Assembly: GCA_029983685.1 (NCBI GenBank)
Contig: JASBZA010000018.1
Coordinates: forward strand, 1-26,240
Length of the DNA: 26,240 nucleotides
DNA from: Oscillospiraceae bacterium
Lineage (GTDB): Bacteria; Bacillota; Clostridia; Saccharofermentanales; Fastidiosipilaceae
Direction of reading: 5' to 3'
A program made the translations under genes and the position numbers. Positions 7,169 to 15,503 of the stretch are shown here, piece by piece. Positions within the stretch are counted from its first letter, which is position 1; each line of letters opens with the position of its first letter. Under the pieces are notes generated by a model. That model saw only the letters and a list, made by a program, of their open reading frames with translations. It was not told the DNA's origin and ran no database searches.

Positions 7169-7876
7169 ATGGCAGCCAAGAAGATTTTGATTGTAGACGA
7201 CGACCGTAGCATCAGCGAACTCGTCAGCCTTTATTTTACGAAAGAAGGCTATGAGGTTTCGGCCTGCTATGACGGATCGGAGGCCCTGGATGCCTTCCAC
7301 AGTTTCGAGCCCGACCTCATCCTCTTAGACCTCATGCTGCCGGGTGTGGACGGCTATGATATTTGCCGTGAAATTCGTAAAGAGTCTCAGGTGCCCATCA
7401 TCATGCTGACCGCCAGAGGCGATACCTTAGATAAGGTTGTAGGCTTGGAGCTGGGAGCTGACGACTATGTACAAAAGCCCTTTGATGCCAAAGAGTTAGT
7501 CGCCCGCGTAAAGGCTGTTTTAAGACGTGCCCAGTCCCCCCGGCCCGCTTTGCAAGATAACAAAGAACGGGTGGAACATGAAGGCCTTATCGTAGACAAG
7601 GGTTCTTACACCGTCGAGATTGGCGGGAAGACTATAGAGATGCCTCCTAAGGAATTAGAACTGCTCTTCTTCTTAGCTTCCAATCCGGACCGGGTTTTTA
7701 CCAGAGAGCAGCTACTGGGCCATGTTTGGGGTTACGATTTCTTCGGTGAATCCAGGACTGTAGACGTCCACATCAAGCGCATAAGAGAGAAAATAGACGA
7801 CTTGGGTATTGATTTGCCCTGGTCTATTAAGACCGTCTGGGGTGTGGGCTATAAGTTCGAAACCGAATCGGAATGA
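7169..7876 (+). CDS. OmpR/PhoB-family response regulator
   Basis: Two-component transcription factor of 235 residues. The receiver domain (1-120) has the acidic pocket Asp10-Asp11-Asp12, phosphoacceptor Asp54 in LILLDLMLPG, Thr81 in MLTARGD and Lys103 in VQKPFD. The C-terminal winged-helix domain (about 135-232) shows the typical LTxxE-like PKELELLFFLASNPDRVFTR and VWGYDFFGESRTVDVHIKRIREKI segments. ATG 7169 follows AAGGAGG (7157-7163) by 5 nt. Its stop overlaps the kinase start (ATGA at 7873-7876), so the two are coupled as one operon. Its regulon cannot be told from sequence. PhoP/PhoB-like and VanR-like regulators have the same architecture. Confidence 0.93.
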   Translation: MAAKKILIVDDDRSISELVSLYFTKEGYEVSACYDGSEALDAFHSFEPDLILLDLMLPGVDGYDICREIRKESQVPIIMLTARGDTLDKVVGLELGADDYVQKPFDAKELVARVKAVLRRAQSPRPALQDNKERVEHEGLIVDKGSYTVEIGGKTIEMPPKELELLFFLASNPDRVFTREQLLGHVWGYDFFGESRTVDVHIKRIREKIDDLGIDLPWSIKTVWGVGYKFETESE

Positions 7877-9408
7877 TTTTCCGCAAGCATAAAGCAAAAT
7901 CAAAGGCCAAGGCGACCAATTCGACCAACTATTACAACATGCTGATAGTGGGTACGCTTGTCTTGGCCTTTTTATTAATTGCCCTGGTCTATCTGAAGAT
8001 TTTAAACGATTCTCTGGTCAGTGAGAAACTATCCGAAATGGACCGGATGACTTTGGCCATACAAGAAGACCTGGCCGAGTCCTCGTCTTTTCAAAACTCG
8101 GGCCAACTGAGTCGGGCCGATGAGCAGATTCTAAAAGCCATGGGCAAGGGCTCCGACATGTTGATTTGGCTGGTCAAGCCCTCGGGAAAGTTCGTTTATA
8201 TGAATCACCTGCCCGAAGAAGCCGTCCACAGCATTATCTATAAGTCCAATGACGGCTATTATTTACAAAACAGCCACCTCATTAACGAAGGCCTGGAGCG
8301 GGGCGTGACCTTGAGCGGAGGCAATTTTTTCGGTGTCTTCTCCGAGGACTCAGGTCACTGGTTGACCCAGGTTCGCCCGGTTTACGACCATAACGGACGT
8401 TTTTCGGCCTATCTGAGTATCCATTATTCCTTAAATTCCCTGTCCCTATCCGATACCAATGTGATCTTAGGCCTGGCGGTTATGCTCCTTATGGGTATTT
8501 TGGTAGGTGTGGTCATTATTAAAGGCTACGTCAGCCGGGTCACCCGTCCGATCGATCTCCTGGCTGAAGCGGCCAACCGGGTCGGCCAGGGGGACTTGTC
8601 TTACCGCATCCAGGTGGACCATGCCGATGATGTCATCATGGGCCAAAGCCACAGCAACGATGACTGGATGAATCTCATCTTGACCTTTAACCGCATGATT
8701 GACCAAATCGAGCAACAAAATCTGGAACAAAGAGACTTTGTTGCCTCCATCTCACATGATTTGAGGACACCTCTGACTTCCATATCGGGCTTTATCACGG
8801 CCATATTAGACGGGACCATTCCGCCCGAGAAACAAACCCATTATTTGGAAACTGTCCAGGAAGAAACCAAGCGCCTGACCTCCCTGGTCCAAGATATGAA
8901 TACGACTATTCGCCTGGAAAATAACCAGGAAAACATGGCCAAAGAAAACTTTAACATCAATGCCCTTATCCATAAGGTTATCGAATCGCTCCGTGTTCTT
9001 TTGGATGAAAAAAACATCCAGGTCCAAATCAACTTTAAAGATCCCGAGAAGAATGAACGCCTGGTCTACGCCGACCCCAAGCAAATTGAGCGGGTCCTTT
9101 ATAACTTGATTTCCAACGCCATTGAGTTTTTAAGTCAGGACGGTATTATTTTAGTAACCACCAGGACCCAGGGTTCTAATCTTCTGATTACGGTTGAAGA
9201 TAACGGCCCCGGTATTAGGCCCGAAGACCTGCCCTATGTTTTCGACCGTTTTTATAAGTCGGACAAGTCCAGAACCGGGCGCAAAGGATCCGGCCTGGGT
9301 TTATATATTTGTAAGAAAATACTCCAGAGCCACGGCCAGTCTATCTATGCCGGCCGGTCCGACCTAGGTGGGGCCAAATTCGAATTTACCTTGGCTTTGG
9401 GAAAATAG
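7873..9408 (+). CDS. Membrane sensor histidine kinase (HAMP, HisKA, HATPase_c)
   Basis: Sensor kinase of 511 residues, cognate to the preceding regulator by 4-nt overlap. Order of parts: basic N-terminus, membrane helix 1 (about 23-44), an extracytoplasmic sensor of about 150 residues that could be a Cache/PAS-like fold (for example MLIWLVKPSGKFVYMN), helix 2 (about 197-217), a HAMP linker containing VTRPIDLLAEAANRVGQGDL, the dimerisation helix with phosphorylatable His295 in SISHDLRTPLTSI, and the ATPase domain with N-box NLISNAIEF, G1 DNGPGI, F-box YVFDRFYKSDKS and G2 GSGLGLYICKKI. All catalytic boxes are intact. The ligand is unknown. Confidence 0.92.
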   Translation: MIFRKHKAKSKAKATNSTNYYNMLIVGTLVLAFLLIALVYLKILNDSLVSEKLSEMDRMTLAIQEDLAESSSFQNSGQLSRADEQILKAMGKGSDMLIWLVKPSGKFVYMNHLPEEAVHSIIYKSNDGYYLQNSHLINEGLERGVTLSGGNFFGVFSEDSGHWLTQVRPVYDHNGRFSAYLSIHYSLNSLSLSDTNVILGLAVMLLMGILVGVVIIKGYVSRVTRPIDLLAEAANRVGQGDLSYRIQVDHADDVIMGQSHSNDDWMNLILTFNRMIDQIEQQNLEQRDFVASISHDLRTPLTSISGFITAILDGTIPPEKQTHYLETVQEETKRLTSLVQDMNTTIRLENNQENMAKENFNINALIHKVIESLRVLLDEKNIQVQINFKDPEKNERLVYADPKQIERVLYNLISNAIEFLSQDGIILVTTRTQGSNLLITVEDNGPGIRPEDLPYVFDRFYKSDKSRTGRKGSGLGLYICKKILQSHGQSIYAGRSDLGGAKFEFTLALGK

Positions 9409-9421
9409 GAAGTAGGTTGAA

Positions 9422-10105
9422 GTGACCGATTGGATGACCAAAAGACGGCCCTACGGCAAACGCCAGGCCCGCATGATTATAGACAGACTTATTGGCTTAT
9501 ACGGCCTGCCGGAAACGACTCTAGACGATAAGGATGATCCCTGGCGCCTCCTGGTAGCCGCCATCCTGGCAGCCCAGTGCACCGATGAACGTGTGAACAA
9601 GGTAACGCCTTATCTCTGGGAAACTTACCCGACCATGGAAGATATCAGCAAGGCCGAGCCAAAGGCTATAGAGCCTATTATTAAAAGTTGCGGCCTTTAC
9701 CGAAATAAGGCCAAAAACATTCACCTAGCTTCTCTCTATCTTTTGGAGCACCATCAAGGCCAAGTCCCTGAGACTCTGGAGGAATTATTAGAAGTCCCCG
9801 GTGTCGGCAGGAAGATTGCCAATCTGATTCTGGGCGACAGCTTCGGCAAAGAAGCTATTGTAGTGGATACGCATTGCAAGAGACTTTCTAAACGCATTGG
9901 CCTGACGGACGCCGACGACCCTTATAAAGTGGAGCAAGACCTGGTCCAAAAGGTCCCCGAGGAACATTGGACCGATTGGGGGCACCTGATGGTGACACAC
10001 GGGCGAGCCGTTTGCATGGCCAGAAGCCCTCAGTGTGATGCTTGTGTGGTTCAAGATATTTGCCGGGAAGGTAGGAAAGTGTGGCGGGAAAGTCAGAACA
10101 AGTAG
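9422..10105 (+). CDS. nth: Endonuclease III (DNA glycosylase/AP lyase)
   Basis: Base-excision repair enzyme that removes oxidised pyrimidines and nicks abasic sites. The helix-hairpin-helix VPGVGRKIANLIL carries catalytic Lys131, and the catalytic Asp149 lies in VVDTHCKRLSKR, 18 residues away as in Escherichia coli (Lys120/Asp138). The C-terminal 4Fe-4S cluster motif is complete: C-x6-C-x2-C-x5-C around CMARSPQCDACVVQDIC. The protein has 227 residues, slightly longer than the E. coli enzyme. The annotated start is GTG 9422, 13 nt after the kinase stop. An in-frame ATG at 9434 is a possible alternative, and neither has a strong ribosome binding site. The 3' end overlaps recG by 25 nt. Confidence 0.95.
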   Translation: MTDWMTKRRPYGKRQARMIIDRLIGLYGLPETTLDDKDDPWRLLVAAILAAQCTDERVNKVTPYLWETYPTMEDISKAEPKAIEPIIKSCGLYRNKAKNIHLASLYLLEHHQGQVPETLEELLEVPGVGRKIANLILGDSFGKEAIVVDTHCKRLSKRIGLTDADDPYKVEQDLVQKVPEEHWTDWGHLMVTHGRAVCMARSPQCDACVVQDICREGRKVWRESQNK

Positions 10106-12210
10106 GCGCCGGGACCAAAAGACAGTGGGACCTGCCCGTAACGAGCCTAAAAGGTATTTCCAAAGCCAGGGCCAAGCAGCTGGAAAAGCTCGACATCACG
10201 ACACTGGGTGATTTGGCCTGCCATTTTCCCAGGCGTTATGAAGACTGGACTTCTATAAGGCAGATTGCCGACCTGGAAGACGGTGAAGACGGTGTTTTTT
10301 TGGGCCGGGTCCATAAGTCCCCTACGCTTTTTCGCCAAGGTAAACGTTCTATCTTGCAAACATCATTGGTTGACCCTTCAGGGACCATTAAAGGTGTCTG
10401 GTTTAACCAACCCTACTATCAAGACAAGTTGATTCCGGGAGACATTTATTTGTTTCGCGGCAAGATTAAACGTCAGGGACGGACTTTCCAAGTAACGAAT
10501 CCGCAGTTCGAGGCCCAGCCCCAAGCCATTTTCCAAGGTCCCGGAGAGGATATGGCCGAATCTTTGGCCAATACCTTTGTAAGACCGGTCTACCCCACCA
10601 CCCAAGGCCTTAGCCAAAATATGTTGAGGCGCTTCGTGGACCAGGCTTTGGCCAAAGTTCAAGACGAAATCGCCGAAGTCCTGCCTCAGGAGATTAGGAA
10701 AGATATGGAGCTGGCCAGCCTGGCTTGGGCCTTCGAGCAGATCCACCACCCCGACCAATTAGCCAATTATCAGATTGCCCGGAGACGATTAGCCTTTGAT
10801 GAGCTCTTATACCTTCAGTTGGGACTTCGCTTAAGTCAGGAAGACAGCCTGAAGAAAAAGGCGCTTCCCTTAGACTTGGCCCTGCATCCGGAAGTCCTAC
10901 AAGCCCTCCAAAGCTATATCAAGACCCTGCCTTTTGAACTTACATCGGATCAGAAGAAGGCTCTGGAGGCCATTTTAAAAGACATGAATAAGGCCGTTGC
11001 TATGAACCGCCTCCTCCAAGGCGACGTAGGATCGGGTAAGACCATAGTGGCCTTTTTGGCCATGTATGCCCAGGGGCTTTTGGGCCGCCAGACCGCCATG
11101 ATGGCGCCGACGGGAATTTTGGCCAAGCAGCATGAAAGGAATTTTCGCAAGTTTTTCCCGAACTTAGGTGAAGACAGCATTGCCTGTCTAACGTCCGACT
11201 TACCGGCCAAAGAGAAAAATAAAATTTACGATCGTCTGGAAAAAGGAGAGATTCTCTATCTTTTCGGAACGCATGCCCTGATTCAAAGCAAGGTCGTTTT
11301 TTCGTCCCTGGCTTTGGCCATTACCGATGAGCAGCACCGTTTCGGTGTGAAGCAGCGTCTTAAGTTGAGCAAGGCCGAGGAGGCCCATATCCTGGTTATG
11401 TCGGCTACACCTATTCCCAGAACCTTGGGCTTAGTGATTTACGGAGACTTGGACGTATCGGTTTTGGCCGAGAAACCGCCCGGCCGAAAGCCGGTCCGAA
11501 CCTACACGGCTCGGACCAAAGATATCCCCCGCTTAAACCAGCTTATCCACCGTTTTGTGGAGCAAGGTGAACAGGTCTACATCGTCTGTCCCATGGTCCA
11601 AGAATCCGACAGCTCCGATCTGCAGTCAGCCGAAAGTCTCTATGAAGAGCTTTCTAAGAGAACCTTTCCCGATCTGGGCGTGGGTCTGGTACACGGCCAA
11701 CTCAAAGAAAAAGATAAGAATCAGGTTATGGAGGATTTTCTGGACCAAAAAATCCAAATCCTCGTGTCGACCACAGTGATTGAAGTCGGCGTGGATAACC
11801 CCAGAGCCTCCTTGATGATTGTTGTAAATTCCGAACGTTTCGGCCTGGCCCAACTGCACCAGTTAAGAGGCAGAATCGGCCGAGGCAGCAGGGAGTCTTT
11901 ATGTGTCCTCCAAAGCGATGTAGGCGAGGGCTTGGCCAGGAAGCGCTTAACGACCATGTGTCGGACCGATGACGGGTTTAAGATTGCCGAAGAAGACCTT
12001 CGTTTGCGTGGACCCGGTGACTTTTTCGGAACCAGGCAGCACGGCCTGCCCGGCTTTCGTATGGCAAACTTATATGAAGACCAAGACATTATCAGGAGTA
12101 GCTCGGAGATCGCCCAAGAGCTCCTGAACCAAGATCCTGACTTAAGTCTGCCGGAGCATAAGGGCCTTTTGGAAAAGGCCAAAAGCTTTCTTATTCAAAG
12201 AGAGCAATGA
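10081..12210 (+). CDS. recG: ATP-dependent DNA helicase RecG
   Basis: RecG regresses stalled replication forks and processes Holliday junctions. The 709-residue protein has the N-terminal wedge (OB) domain starting with LPVTSLKGISKARAKQLEKL. Then come helicase motifs: Walker A GDVGSGKT (Lys320), motif Ia MAPTGILAKQH, DEQH (416-419) within ITDEQHRFGVKQR, motif III SATPIPRTLGL, and motif V/VI region LAQLHQLRGRIGRG. The translocation-type C-terminal segment GPGDFFGTRQHGLPGF is also present. The GTG start at 10081 is in-frame, lies inside the end of nth, and has purine-rich GGGAAGGTAGGAAAG upstream. No better start is seen before the conserved domain. It ends 13 nt before rsmD. Confidence 0.96.
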   Translation: MAGKSEQVGAGTKRQWDLPVTSLKGISKARAKQLEKLDITTLGDLACHFPRRYEDWTSIRQIADLEDGEDGVFLGRVHKSPTLFRQGKRSILQTSLVDPSGTIKGVWFNQPYYQDKLIPGDIYLFRGKIKRQGRTFQVTNPQFEAQPQAIFQGPGEDMAESLANTFVRPVYPTTQGLSQNMLRRFVDQALAKVQDEIAEVLPQEIRKDMELASLAWAFEQIHHPDQLANYQIARRRLAFDELLYLQLGLRLSQEDSLKKKALPLDLALHPEVLQALQSYIKTLPFELTSDQKKALEAILKDMNKAVAMNRLLQGDVGSGKTIVAFLAMYAQGLLGRQTAMMAPTGILAKQHERNFRKFFPNLGEDSIACLTSDLPAKEKNKIYDRLEKGEILYLFGTHALIQSKVVFSSLALAITDEQHRFGVKQRLKLSKAEEAHILVMSATPIPRTLGLVIYGDLDVSVLAEKPPGRKPVRTYTARTKDIPRLNQLIHRFVEQGEQVYIVCPMVQESDSSDLQSAESLYEELSKRTFPDLGVGLVHGQLKEKDKNQVMEDFLDQKIQILVSTTVIEVGVDNPRASLMIVVNSERFGLAQLHQLRGRIGRGSRESLCVLQSDVGEGLARKRLTTMCRTDDGFKIAEEDLRLRGPGDFFGTRQHGLPGFRMANLYEDQDIIRSSSEIAQELLNQDPDLSLPEHKGLLEKAKSFLIQREQ

Positions 12211-12223
12211 GGGAGTGTAAGAT

Positions 12224-12808
12224 TTGCCCAGAGTGATTAGCGGCAAGGCCAAGGGCCTTATATTGAAAAGTTTACCGGGCAAAGCCACCCGCCCCAGCTT
12301 GGACCGGACCAAGGAAGCGGTTTTTTCTATCCTGCAGGACACTTATGTGGGAGGCCTGGTTTTGGATCTTTATGCCGGTTCGGGTCAGCTGGGTATTGAG
12401 GCCTTGAGCCGGGGAGCCGAGCGGGCGGTCTTGGTGGACCAATCGGGTAAAGCCGTTCAAATCGTGAAAGAAAACCTGGAAAAGACCCGCCTGAAGGAAA
12501 GGGCCGATGTCTATAAAATGAACGCCTTATCCTGGCTTAAAGGTTCGGGTAAAGCTTTAGAGAAATCTTTTCATGTTATTTTTTTTGATCCGCCTTATGA
12601 AATCACTTTGGCCGAATTAAAAAAACTCGGCCCTTACTTAGAAGCTTTGCTGGCCCCGGGAGGCATCTTGGTAGTGGAGTCGGAAAGCCACGGCTTCCCC
12701 TTAGAAAAATACGAGGCCGCCATGCCCAATATCCCCCTGGTTAAACATTGTAAGTACGGTTCGGCAATGGTATCATTTTATAAAATAAGTGACGAGACAG
12801 GGGCCTAG
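12224..12808 (+). CDS. rsmD: 16S rRNA (guanine966-N2)-methyltransferase RsmD
   Basis: Rossmann-fold methyltransferase modifying a 16S rRNA guanine. The 194-residue product begins with the family signature RVISGKAKG, followed by TRPSLDRTKEAVFSIL. The SAM-binding motif I is LDLYAGSGQLGIEALSRGA and the catalytic motif is DPPY (122-125). The start is TTG 12224, placed 13 nt after the recG stop with AGGGAG upstream and giving the canonical N-terminus directly. The 3' neighbour is coaD, the classic rsmD-coaD pair of Bacillota. Confidence 0.94.
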   Translation: MPRVISGKAKGLILKSLPGKATRPSLDRTKEAVFSILQDTYVGGLVLDLYAGSGQLGIEALSRGAERAVLVDQSGKAVQIVKENLEKTRLKERADVYKMNALSWLKGSGKALEKSFHVIFFDPPYEITLAELKKLGPYLEALLAPGGILVVESESHGFPLEKYEAAMPNIPLVKHCKYGSAMVSFYKISDETGA

Positions 12809-12827
12809 AAAAGGCTCTGATGCACTT

Positions 12828-12845
12828 AGAGGAGGATGGCTTATT
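12828..12845 (+). promoter_or_regulatory. Ribosome binding site and putative ATT start of coaD
   Basis: AGAGGAGG at 12828-12835 is the strongest Shine-Dalgarno sequence in the neighbourhood. Seven nt downstream, at 12843-12845, lies ATT in the coaD frame, exactly at the initiator position expected from family alignment. The only ATG nearby (12836-12838) abuts the Shine-Dalgarno, is out of frame, and reads three codons to a TAA that overlaps the ATT. Confidence 0.6.
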
Positions 12846-13337
12846 AAACGAAGAGAGTTTGTGTATCCGGGAAGTTTTGATCCCCTGACCAAGGGCCATG
12901 TCAACGTGGTTTCCAGGGCGGCTCAGCTGTGCGATATCCTCCATGTCGTTATTTTGACCAATCCCTCGAAAAAACCTGCCTTTACGGTAGAACAGCGCAT
13001 GGAGATGGCTAAACTTTGCCTGAGCAAGTGGGCTAATATCAGAGTGGATTCTTACCAGGGACTTCTGGTCGATTATATGCGAGATAAGTCTATACATGTG
13101 GTGGTCAGAGGCCTCAGGTCCGAGTCGGATTTCCGCTTCGAGACCGAGATGGCGGCGACTAACGCTTTGATGTATCCCGAATACGAGACCATCTTGCTGC
13201 CATCCAAGACCGACTATTCTTTCACCAGCTCCAGCATGGTGCGAGAAGTGGCTTCTTACGGAGGCGATATTTCCAAAATGGTGCCCCCGGAGATTTTACC
13301 CATAGTCGAGGAACGTTTTAAGCAATCAGAACAGTAG
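12843..13337 (+). CDS. coaD: Phosphopantetheine adenylyltransferase CoaD, probable ATT start
   Basis: CoaD makes dephospho-CoA from 4'-phosphopantetheine and ATP. The nucleotidyltransferase signature YPGSFDPLTKGH, the VVRGLRSESDFRFETEMA segment and the C-terminal SFTSSSMVREVASYGGDI motif are all intact. Starting at the ATT of 12843 gives 164 residues beginning (M)KRREFVYPGSFDP, the normal length and register for the family. It also puts the start 7 nt after AGAGGAGG. The first conventional in-frame start is GTG 12789, which would add 18 residues unlike any CoaD N-terminus I know, overlap rsmD by 20 nt, and lacks a ribosome binding site. GTG 12861 would remove part of the first beta strand. 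Function is near certain; the start is inferred. Confidence 0.93.
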   Translation: MKRREFVYPGSFDPLTKGHVNVVSRAAQLCDILHVVILTNPSKKPAFTVEQRMEMAKLCLSKWANIRVDSYQGLLVDYMRDKSIHVVVRGLRSESDFRFETEMAATNALMYPEYETILLPSKTDYSFTSSSMVREVASYGGDISKMVPPEILPIVEERFKQSEQ

Positions 13338-13364
13338 TTTTCAGCAATAGAAGGAGATAAGCAT

Positions 13365-13862
13365 ATGGCCGATATCGATAATTTGAACAACAGAGTGGAT
13401 TCGGACGAAGATTTGAAGGACACTTATGAATTAGTAGAACGTCTGGAGCAAATGATTATTCAAGCCAGATCGATACCCTTTTCGTCCAACTGTATGGTAG
13501 ACCGAGAAGAGGCATTGGTTCTGGTGGGCCTTATTCGCGACGGTTTGCCGGTAGAATTGAAACAGGCCAAGTGGCTACTGGACCAGAGCCGTGAGCTTTT
13601 AGAGACTGCCCGTCAGCAGGCTACCGAGATTGTAGAAGATGCTCAACATGAAGTGGCCAAAATGATTGACGAGCACGAGATTACCCAGCAGGCCAGACGC
13701 TATGCGACTGAAACCGTCCAGGATGCCAACCGTGAAGCCGAGTCCATCCACGAGGCGGCCATCTCTTATACCGAACAGCGTTTGACCCATCTGGAAGATC
13801 AACTAACCGAGATTCTGGTGACTGTGCGCAAGAATAAGAAAGACCTGCAGGACAATCCTTAA
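13365..13862 (+). CDS. Coiled-coil protein of the ATPase-subunit-like/DivIVA-like type next to coaD
   Basis: Soluble 165-residue protein with no membrane helix or signal peptide. The N-terminal part (about 15-75) has ELVERLEQMIIQARSIPFSS and MVDREEALVLVGLIRDGLP. I recall this from a clostridial family encoded beside coaD and often annotated as a hypothetical ATPase or ATP-synthase-B-like protein. Residues about 76-160 are almost continuous helix with Ala/Glu/Gln-rich heptads, suggesting a long coiled coil. ATG 13365 follows AAGGAG (13351-13356) by 8 nt. It lies 27 nt after coaD and 26 nt before the next gene, probably one transcript. Function is unknown. DivIVA resemblance may reflect only coiled-coil composition. 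Confidence 0.8.
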   Translation: MADIDNLNNRVDSDEDLKDTYELVERLEQMIIQARSIPFSSNCMVDREEALVLVGLIRDGLPVELKQAKWLLDQSRELLETARQQATEIVEDAQHEVAKMIDEHEITQQARRYATETVQDANREAESIHEAAISYTEQRLTHLEDQLTEILVTVRKNKKDLQDNP

Positions 13863-13888
13863 GGCTTAACCGGAAAGGTAAATAAAAC

Positions 13889-14335
13889 ATGGAACAATCG
13901 CAGTTGACCTTTTGGAACGGCTTAAGTCGTCCGAAACGCATAGTTGCTCTGGTCTTAACCATAGTGATTCTGTTCTTCTTTATTGTAGGTATTGTGTCCG
14001 GCATCGGCTTTATTAAAGATAAAGTCGGCACCATGGATACACCGCAAGAGGCAGGCGAGACCTTACTTAAGACCGTTAAGTCTAACGACTATGCTAAGTA
14101 TCAATCCCTCTTAGCCCAAGACAGTTTCGTCAGAGAAGACCGCGAGCTTTTCGATAAGCTCCGTGACGCTGTGATGAAGAACGAGGATGCCATGGTTTCG
14201 AATTTTGTCCTGATTCGCCTGGAGAACGGCCGTCAATACCTCTGCTCTCTGTTCTACGATTCGGCGAAAAAAGAATTCTCCTTTAGGACCATTAACGAAG
14301 TACCTGCGGCCATGCAAGACCTCTTCGTATCCTAG
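13889..14335 (+). CDS. Uncharacterised single-pass membrane protein
   Basis: I do not recognise this 148-residue protein. It has a short cytoplasmic N-terminus, one strong membrane helix (about residues 18-42, rich in Ile, Val and Phe), and an extracytoplasmic domain of about 100 residues. That domain begins TPQEAGETLLKTVKSNDYAK and then reads as mixed alpha/beta, ending in a probable sheet region (FVLIRLENGRQYLCSLFYD). The layout recalls small lipoprotein-like DUF4878/NTF2-type domains where a helix with repeated Leu/Lys precedes strands, but this is a guess. GGAAAGG lies 12 nt before ATG 13889. It ends 46 nt before ddl, so an envelope role is plausible from context. Confidence 0.72.
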   Translation: MEQSQLTFWNGLSRPKRIVALVLTIVILFFFIVGIVSGIGFIKDKVGTMDTPQEAGETLLKTVKSNDYAKYQSLLAQDSFVREDRELFDKLRDAVMKNEDAMVSNFVLIRLENGRQYLCSLFYDSAKKEFSFRTINEVPAAMQDLFVS

Positions 14336-14381
14336 TAGGACTTGGTCAGACAGAATCGGCTTACTCTTTTAAGGAGTCCAT

Positions 14382-15503
14382 ATGAAAGAAAAACTTAAGA
14401 TAGGTGTTTTGTTCGGCGGCCGGTCGACGGAGCACAGTATTTCTTGTCGTTCGGCCTGTTCCATGCTGAAAGCTTTGGACGCTACAGGCCATAGTCTCTA
14501 CCCGGTGGGAATCAGTAAAGAGGGTGACTTTTATGCTTACGACGGGCCTTATGAGGCGCTTTTGGACGGTAGCTGGTTGGATCTGGCCAAAGCCAAGGCC
14601 GATAAAGCCACGCCTCAAGCTCGGGACCTTCAAAGTCCCGCTTCTTTTATCCGCTACCATTTCGGTGGTGTGATTCCTGATGTTATCATCCCTTGCTGCC
14701 ACGGCATCAATTGTGAAGACGGCGTTTTGCAGGGCTTTTTGGAAATGGCGGGCATCCCCTATGTGGGCGCCGGTGTCCTGGCATCCGCCTTAGGTATGGA
14801 CAAGGCCATGGCCAAAATCGTCTTCGGCCATGCCGGTATACCTCAAGTGCCTTATGTTCTGGCTTTAAGAGAAGAAATTGTAGTTGAGCCAGACAAGATA
14901 TTAGACGCAATCGAAGAAAAGCTGGCCTATCCGGTTTTTCTCAAGCCTTCTAATGGAGGCTCTTCCGTAGGGACCATGAAGGCTCAAGACAGGCAGAGTC
15001 TTTTGAACGCTTTGGCCTATGTCAGCCAGTTTGACCGCAGAGTCTTGGTGGAAGCTTTCGTTGATGCACGAGAGGTTGAAGTGGCGGTTAAGGGTAATTT
15101 AGACCCGGCTTTGGCCCAGCCCGGAGAAATCGTTAAAGACGAATCGGTGGCCTATTACGACTATGAAACCAAGTACCTGGCAAGTAGCGGAGCCAAGCTG
15201 GAAATACCCGCCCATCTGCCTCAGGAGATCTTAGAGACCTTGCAGATACTGGCGGCCAAAGCCTATCGGGCCATCGGCTGTACCGGCCTTTGCCGAGTCG
15301 ACTTCTTCCTTGATAAAGAAGGTCAAATCTACCTAAACGAGGTCAACACCATGCCCGGCTTTACCTCTATAAGCCTTTATCCTCAGGCCTGGGCCGCAGA
15401 AGGTCAGACTATGGCCGAGCTCTTAGAAGAACTTTGCTTTTTGGCCATAGAGCTTAAGGCTATTAATCAGAAAAACTTACATGAAGGGGGATCGAATGGC
15501 TAA
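14382..15503 (+). CDS. ddl: D-alanine--D-alanine ligase
   Basis: ATP-grasp ligase that makes D-Ala-D-Ala for the peptidoglycan pentapeptide. The 373-residue protein begins with GVLFGGRSTEHSIS, has the ATP-grasp KPSNGGSSVGTMKA loop, and ends with the metal-binding NEVNTMPGFTSISLYP. The omega-loop reads YYDYETKYL, as in D-Ala-D-Ala ligases rather than D-Ala-D-Lac (Van-type) enzymes, so intrinsic glycopeptide resistance is not indicated. The first signature is HGINCEDG (residues 107-114), where Cys111 replaces the usual Gly. ATG 14382 follows AAGGAG (14371-14376) by 5 nt. The stop overlaps the next gene by 8 nt. Confidence 0.95.
   Translation: MKEKLKIGVLFGGRSTEHSISCRSACSMLKALDATGHSLYPVGISKEGDFYAYDGPYEALLDGSWLDLAKAKADKATPQARDLQSPASFIRYHFGGVIPDVIIPCCHGINCEDGVLQGFLEMAGIPYVGAGVLASALGMDKAMAKIVFGHAGIPQVPYVLALREEIVVEPDKILDAIEEKLAYPVFLKPSNGGSSVGTMKAQDRQSLLNALAYVSQFDRRVLVEAFVDAREVEVAVKGNLDPALAQPGEIVKDESVAYYDYETKYLASSGAKLEIPAHLPQEILETLQILAAKAYRAIGCTGLCRVDFFLDKEGQIYLNEVNTMPGFTSISLYPQAWAAEGQTMAELLEELCFLAIELKAINQKNLHEGGSNG

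Noticed and set aside
11721..12182. Minus-strand open frame of 153 codons inside recG
   Set aside because: It covers conserved RecG helicase motifs on the other strand and has no domain or initiation signal of its own.
14382..15503. Vancomycin-resistance-type ligase, prompted by a ligase gene and a two-component pair in the same window
   Set aside because: The omega-loop YYDYETKYL is of the D-Ala-D-Ala type, and no vanH or vanX-like gene is nearby.
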